NCBI GenBank assembly: GCA_016711825.1
Contig: JADJSG010000007.1
Span: forward strand, 62,001 to 126,000
DNA from: Bacteroidota bacterium
Lineage (GTDB): Bacteria; Bacteroidota; Bacteroidia; Chitinophagales; Chitinophagaceae
Reading direction: 5' to 3'
DNA: 64,000 nucleotides
Under the pieces are notes generated by a model. It worked only from the letters and a program-made list of their open reading frames with translations. It did not search any database and was not told the DNA's origin. The stretch's first letter is position 1. Every line of letters starts with the position of its first letter. Below are positions 61,176 to 64,000 of this stretch, one piece after another. The translations under genes and the position numbers were made by a program.

Positions 61176-61250
61176 GGGAGCATAGCTCAGCTGGTTCAGA
61201 GCATCTGCCTTACAAGCAGAGGGTCCGCGGTTCGAACCCGTGTGCTCCCA
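61176..61250 (+). tRNA. tRNA-Val (anticodon TAC)
   Basis: 75 nt with GGGAGCA/TGCTCCC acceptor arm, D arm GCTC/GAGC, anticodon arm TCTGC/GCAGA around CTTACAA (anticodon TAC), and T arm CGCGG/CCGTG around TTCGAAC. Discriminator A. The CCA end is not encoded. Confidence 0.95.
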
Positions 61251-61262
61251 CCCACTAAACAC

Positions 61263-61297
61263 AAGGGTTTCAGTAAAATGAAACCCTTTTTGTTTTT
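61263..61297 (+). terminator. Terminator after tRNA-Val
   Basis: AAGGGTTTCA (61263-61272) pairs perfectly with TGAAACCCTT (61279-61288), followed by TTTGTTTTTT. Confidence 0.93.
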
Positions 61298-61301
61298 TGC
61301 C

Positions 61302-61323
61302 ATTTCGACACAATTTCGACACA
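61302..61323 (+). repeat. 11-bp tandem repeat downstream of tRNA-Val (possible integration site)
   Basis: ATTTCGACACA occurs twice in direct succession (61302-61312, 61313-61323), just past the tRNA terminator and before the metal-efflux genes. Such short direct repeats can be recombinase-binding sites, but no integrase is in view. Confidence 0.4.
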
Positions 61324-61470
61324 ATGCAAGTTATATTATACGATTTGTCATAGAAAAAATAAAATTGCACTACCTCTTTCTTTTGATAAAATAGTTAACC
61401 AGATTCAAAATTGAACAATTTAAAGTTTTCATAAATCAGAGAATTTCTGTAGAACGAATTGAATATTTAC

Positions 61471-61478
61471 TACTTTTA
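61471..61478 (+). promoter_or_regulatory. -7 box TACTTTTA, 5 nt before the small metal-related gene
   Basis: Near-consensus box followed by CAGTT and the GTG start at 61484. Confidence 0.4.
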
Positions 61479-61483
61479 CAGTT

Positions 61484-61810
61484 GTGAAATACTCTTGGCT
61501 CATATTTTCATTTTATTTACTTGCGTTATCTGTTATGCCTTGCGGCGACAAAAATGAATGTGAATCAATGCCTGTTACCACAGAATTGACGCAAAATACG
61601 AATCATGAAAAGCATGAGCATCAGAAAGAACTTTGCTCACCATTTTGTACTTGTGCCTGTTGTGGTATATCTATTTATCAAAGTACAATACCCTTTTATT
61701 CTGTAGAGAAAAAAATTGAAGTAAATCTGTAAGAAAGAAATCCATTTTATGCTTTCATCTATGCTAAAGACATCTCGTCTATTATTTGGCAGCCGCCAAA
61801 GTGTAGCTAA
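61484..61810 (+). pseudogene. Small Cys/His-rich metal-related protein (DUF6660-like), interrupted by an in-frame stop
   Basis: From a GTG start the frame gives a signal-peptide-like N-terminus (MKYSWLIFSFYLLALSVMPCGDK), a His-rich stretch (HEKHEHQ) and the cluster CSPFCTCACCG, as in small proteins preceding Bacteroidota CusA/CzcA pumps. It stops at TAA (61730-61732) after 82 residues. The same frame stays open for 25 more codons, ends at TAA 61808-61810, and encodes SSIIWQPPK close to its end. As I recall, intact relatives end in WQPPK plus two residues. So one in-frame stop separates the cysteine-rich part from a conserved tail: a nonsense mutation, sequencing error or recoding. Function unknown; metal binding inferred. 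Confidence 0.7.
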
Positions 61811-61949
61811 TTGAATAGGTCTATGCAGTTTATACAATTGCAAGGCATTATCCTTTAATTTTCCGAAAATAATTGAACGTATTACTTCATCTGTAATACG
61901 ATGTGATTTAAAAATCCTATTTATCGTTCATCATTAAACATTCAAAAAA

Positions 61950-64000
61950 TGTTAGATAAAATTATTCATTTTAGCATTCATAATAAGTTCATCATTGGTA
62001 TGTTCACACTCTTTCTTGTCGGGTTTGGCATTTATTCCATAAAGAATTTGCCTATTGATGCTTTGCCTGACATTACAAATAATCAGGTGCAAATTATCAC
62101 GACCGCCCCTACATTGGCAAGTCAGGAAGTAGAGCAGTTAATTACCTATCCCATTGAACAGACCATAAAAACAGTCCCCAATTTAGTTGAACTACGAAGC
62201 ATCTCACGTTTCGGTTTATCGGTTGTTACTGTCGTATTTAACGAGGAGACAGATATTTTTTGGGCAAGGGAACAAATTTTTCAGCGTATAAAAGAAGCGG
62301 AAGAGCTCATTCCGAAATATGTAGGTTCGCCTTCGCTCGCACCCATCAGCACAGGTTTAGGTGAAATATATCAATACGATGTATATGCCAAACCGGGCTA
62401 CGAAGATAAATATTCATCCACCGAACTTCGTACCATACAAGACTGGATTATTATTCCACAACTGCAAGGAGTAAAAGGTGTAGCAGAGGTAAGTACCTGG
62501 GGAGGTTCATCAAAGCAATATGAAATTGCAGTGGACCCAAATAAGCTAAATAGTCTTGGGACTACAACGACTGAAATATTTGATGCAGTAGAAAAAAACA
62601 ATCAGAATACAGGCGGAGCCTATATTGAAAAAGATAATCTGGCCTATGCAATACGTGGTGTGGGAATGGCAAATGGTATAAAGGATATAGAGAATATAGT
62701 GGTAAAAAATAGACAGGGGGCACCCATTTTAATTCGCGATGTAGCAACTGTGCAGGAAGGAACGGCTATAAAATATGGAGCTGTTACCAAAGATGGAAAA
62801 GGAGAAATAGTTGGAGGATTAGTCCTCATGCTGAAAGGAGAAAACTCAAGTGAAGTGGTAAAGGCTGTAAAGGAACGTATGATACAAATCAACAAATCGT
62901 TGCCTGAAGGCGTGGCAGCAGAAGCCTTTATTGACAGAAGTAAATTAGTGAATAATGCAATAAGTACTGTTGTTACCAATCTAATAGAAGGCGCATTAAT
63001 TGTCATCTTTGTTTTAGTGTTATTTTTGGGAAATTTAAGGGCAGGGCTAATAGTTGCTTCAGTTATTCCATTATCAATGTTGTTTGCTGTTATCATGATG
63101 AATGCCTTTGGAGTGAGCGGAAATTTAATGAGTTTAGGAGCTATTGATTTTGGTATCATAGTAGACGGTGCTGTTATTATTGTAGAAGCTACGATGCATC
63201 ACCTTTTCAAATTGCAACGGAAAAATTCATTGACACAAAGTGAAATGGATAAAGAGGTATTTATTTCTGCGTCTAAAATAAGAAGCAGCGCAGCATTTGG
63301 AGAAATCATTATCCTCATTGTATATCTTCCAATTTTAGCATTGGTAGGTGTTGAAGGTAAAATGTTTACTCCTATGGCAAAAACAGTTGGATTTGCAATA
63401 GCTGGGGCATTTATATTATCACTCACATATGTTCCGATGGTAAGCAGCTTATTTCTTTCAAAAAAGACAATACACAAAGAAAATTTAAGTGACAAAATGA
63501 TGCGCTTTTTTGAGAACTTATATACTCCACTGCTGAATAAGGCACTTAGATTAAAAGTTATAGTATTAGCTGCTACACTATTACTTTTTATCGTTGCTAT
63601 CTTGGTTTATAGGTCACTGGGAGGAGAATTTATGCCTAAATTAGATGAAGGTGATTTAGCTATAAATTCAACCATCATGACAGGAAGCTCGCTATCGCAA
63701 ATGATTTATACCACAACACAATATGAAAAAATGATAAAAGCAAAATTTCCTGAAGTGAAAAATATTGTAAGTAAAATTGGCAGTGGTGAAATTCCTACGG
63801 ACCCTATGCCGATTGAAAGCGGGGATTTGATTATTACACTGAAAGACAGAAAAGAATGGAAAACAAACGAAACTACTGAAGAGCTTGGAGAAAGAATAAA
63901 AAAGGAAATGATGAAAATTCCGGGTGCAAATATTGAAGTTTCACAGCCTATTCAAATGCGTTTTAATGAACTAATGACAGGCAGCAGAAGTGATATTGCT
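61950..64000 (+). CDS. Heavy-metal efflux RND pump, CusA/CzcA family (partial, C-terminus beyond window)
   Basis: The first 683 residues of an inner-membrane RND transporter exporting cations such as Cu+, Ag+, Zn2+ or Co2+ with a membrane-fusion protein and outer-membrane channel. It begins MLDKIIHFSIHNKFIIGMF (segment 1), then NLPIDALPDITNNQVQIIT. The porter domain carries FGLSVVTVVF and TWGGSSKQYEIAVDP. Segments 2-6 follow, with GAIDFGIIVDGAVIIVEA holding the acidic proton-relay residues of the HME branch, then GGEFMPKLDEGDLAI. Those motifs define the heavy-metal subgroup; the exact metal cannot be told. It lies 139 bp after the interrupted small gene and may belong to an island beginning at tRNA-Val. 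Confidence 0.93.

Noticed and set aside
61785..61800. TTTGGC/GCCAAA hairpin in the leader of the RND pump gene
   Set aside because: These bases are the codons for the conserved WQPPK tail of the interrupted small gene, so the palindrome is explained by coding.
62644..63159. 171-codon minus-strand frame inside the RND pump gene
   Set aside because: The plus strand encodes conserved CusA/CzcA motifs over the whole stretch; the antisense frame is a codon-bias shadow.
1..64000. CRISPR arrays, prophage, rRNA operon, complete insertion sequence
   Set aside because: No regularly spaced direct repeats of CRISPR size, no capsid, terminase or transposase genes and no rRNA sequence were seen; the 141-bp repeats at 22105-23215 are in-frame coding repeats.

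Overview
The window is a low-GC chromosomal segment from a member of the Bacteroidota, most likely a Chitinophagales/Sphingobacteriales-like lineage. Evidence: several secreted proteins with type IX secretion system (T9SS) C-terminal sorting domains, a TonB receptor with an N-terminal carboxypeptidase-like domain, the rpmB-rpmG-DUF4295 ribosomal cluster typical of the phylum, a two-component-propeller histidine kinase with a LytTR regulator, a long Bacteroidota-type Lgt, and promoters of the TTTG-N18/20-TAnnTTTG type. The taxon is inferred from these families only; no search was possible.

Layout. 1-4731: two secreted proteins on the minus strand, the first cut by the window edge. 4836-8823: ComA-like synthase, aroE and a TonB receptor. 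8958-15592: minus-strand run of rlmD, Nudix hydrolase, folC, a GT-C/TPR membrane protein and mltG. 15761-20459: envelope-folding genes (thioredoxin-like, SurA/PpiC-like, double PDZ). 20759-26352: an accessory patch with a lipoprotein, a T9SS type-B beta-helix protein and prfC. The last 99 bp of prfC occur again 3,055 bp away, on the other side of the beta-helix gene. 26908-31910: hutU, a truncated secreted gene, a T9SS protein and a HigBA-type toxin-antitoxin pair. 32079-47732: mostly housekeeping (GH20 hexosaminidase, bacilliredoxin, lgt, sensor pair, miaE, fbp, Y-family polymerase, T9SS protein, mgtE, ribosomal proteins). 47857-60628: CFI-box protein, folP, glycosyltransferase plus sugar kinase, amidohydrolase, an active/inactive rhomboid pair followed by an EEP-family protein, a RelA/SpoT enzyme, rsmI and a transglutaminase-like protein. 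60651-64000: rnpB, a broken tRNA-like sequence, tRNA-Val, then the start of a CusA/CzcA metal-efflux operon that may be an island starting at the tRNA.

Beneath the genes there are four copies of a ~110-bp repeat with inverted ends (TATACCAA...TTGGTATA), a compound palindrome between prfC and hutU, and a recurring start architecture in which the -7 promoter box lies only 4-5 nt before the start codon. No CRISPR array, prophage, rRNA operon, transposase gene or biosynthetic cluster was recognised. The best candidates for undescribed biology are the prfC-flanked beta-helix cassette, the dispersed repeat family, the tRNA-like remnant, and the metal-resistance small gene interrupted by an in-frame stop.
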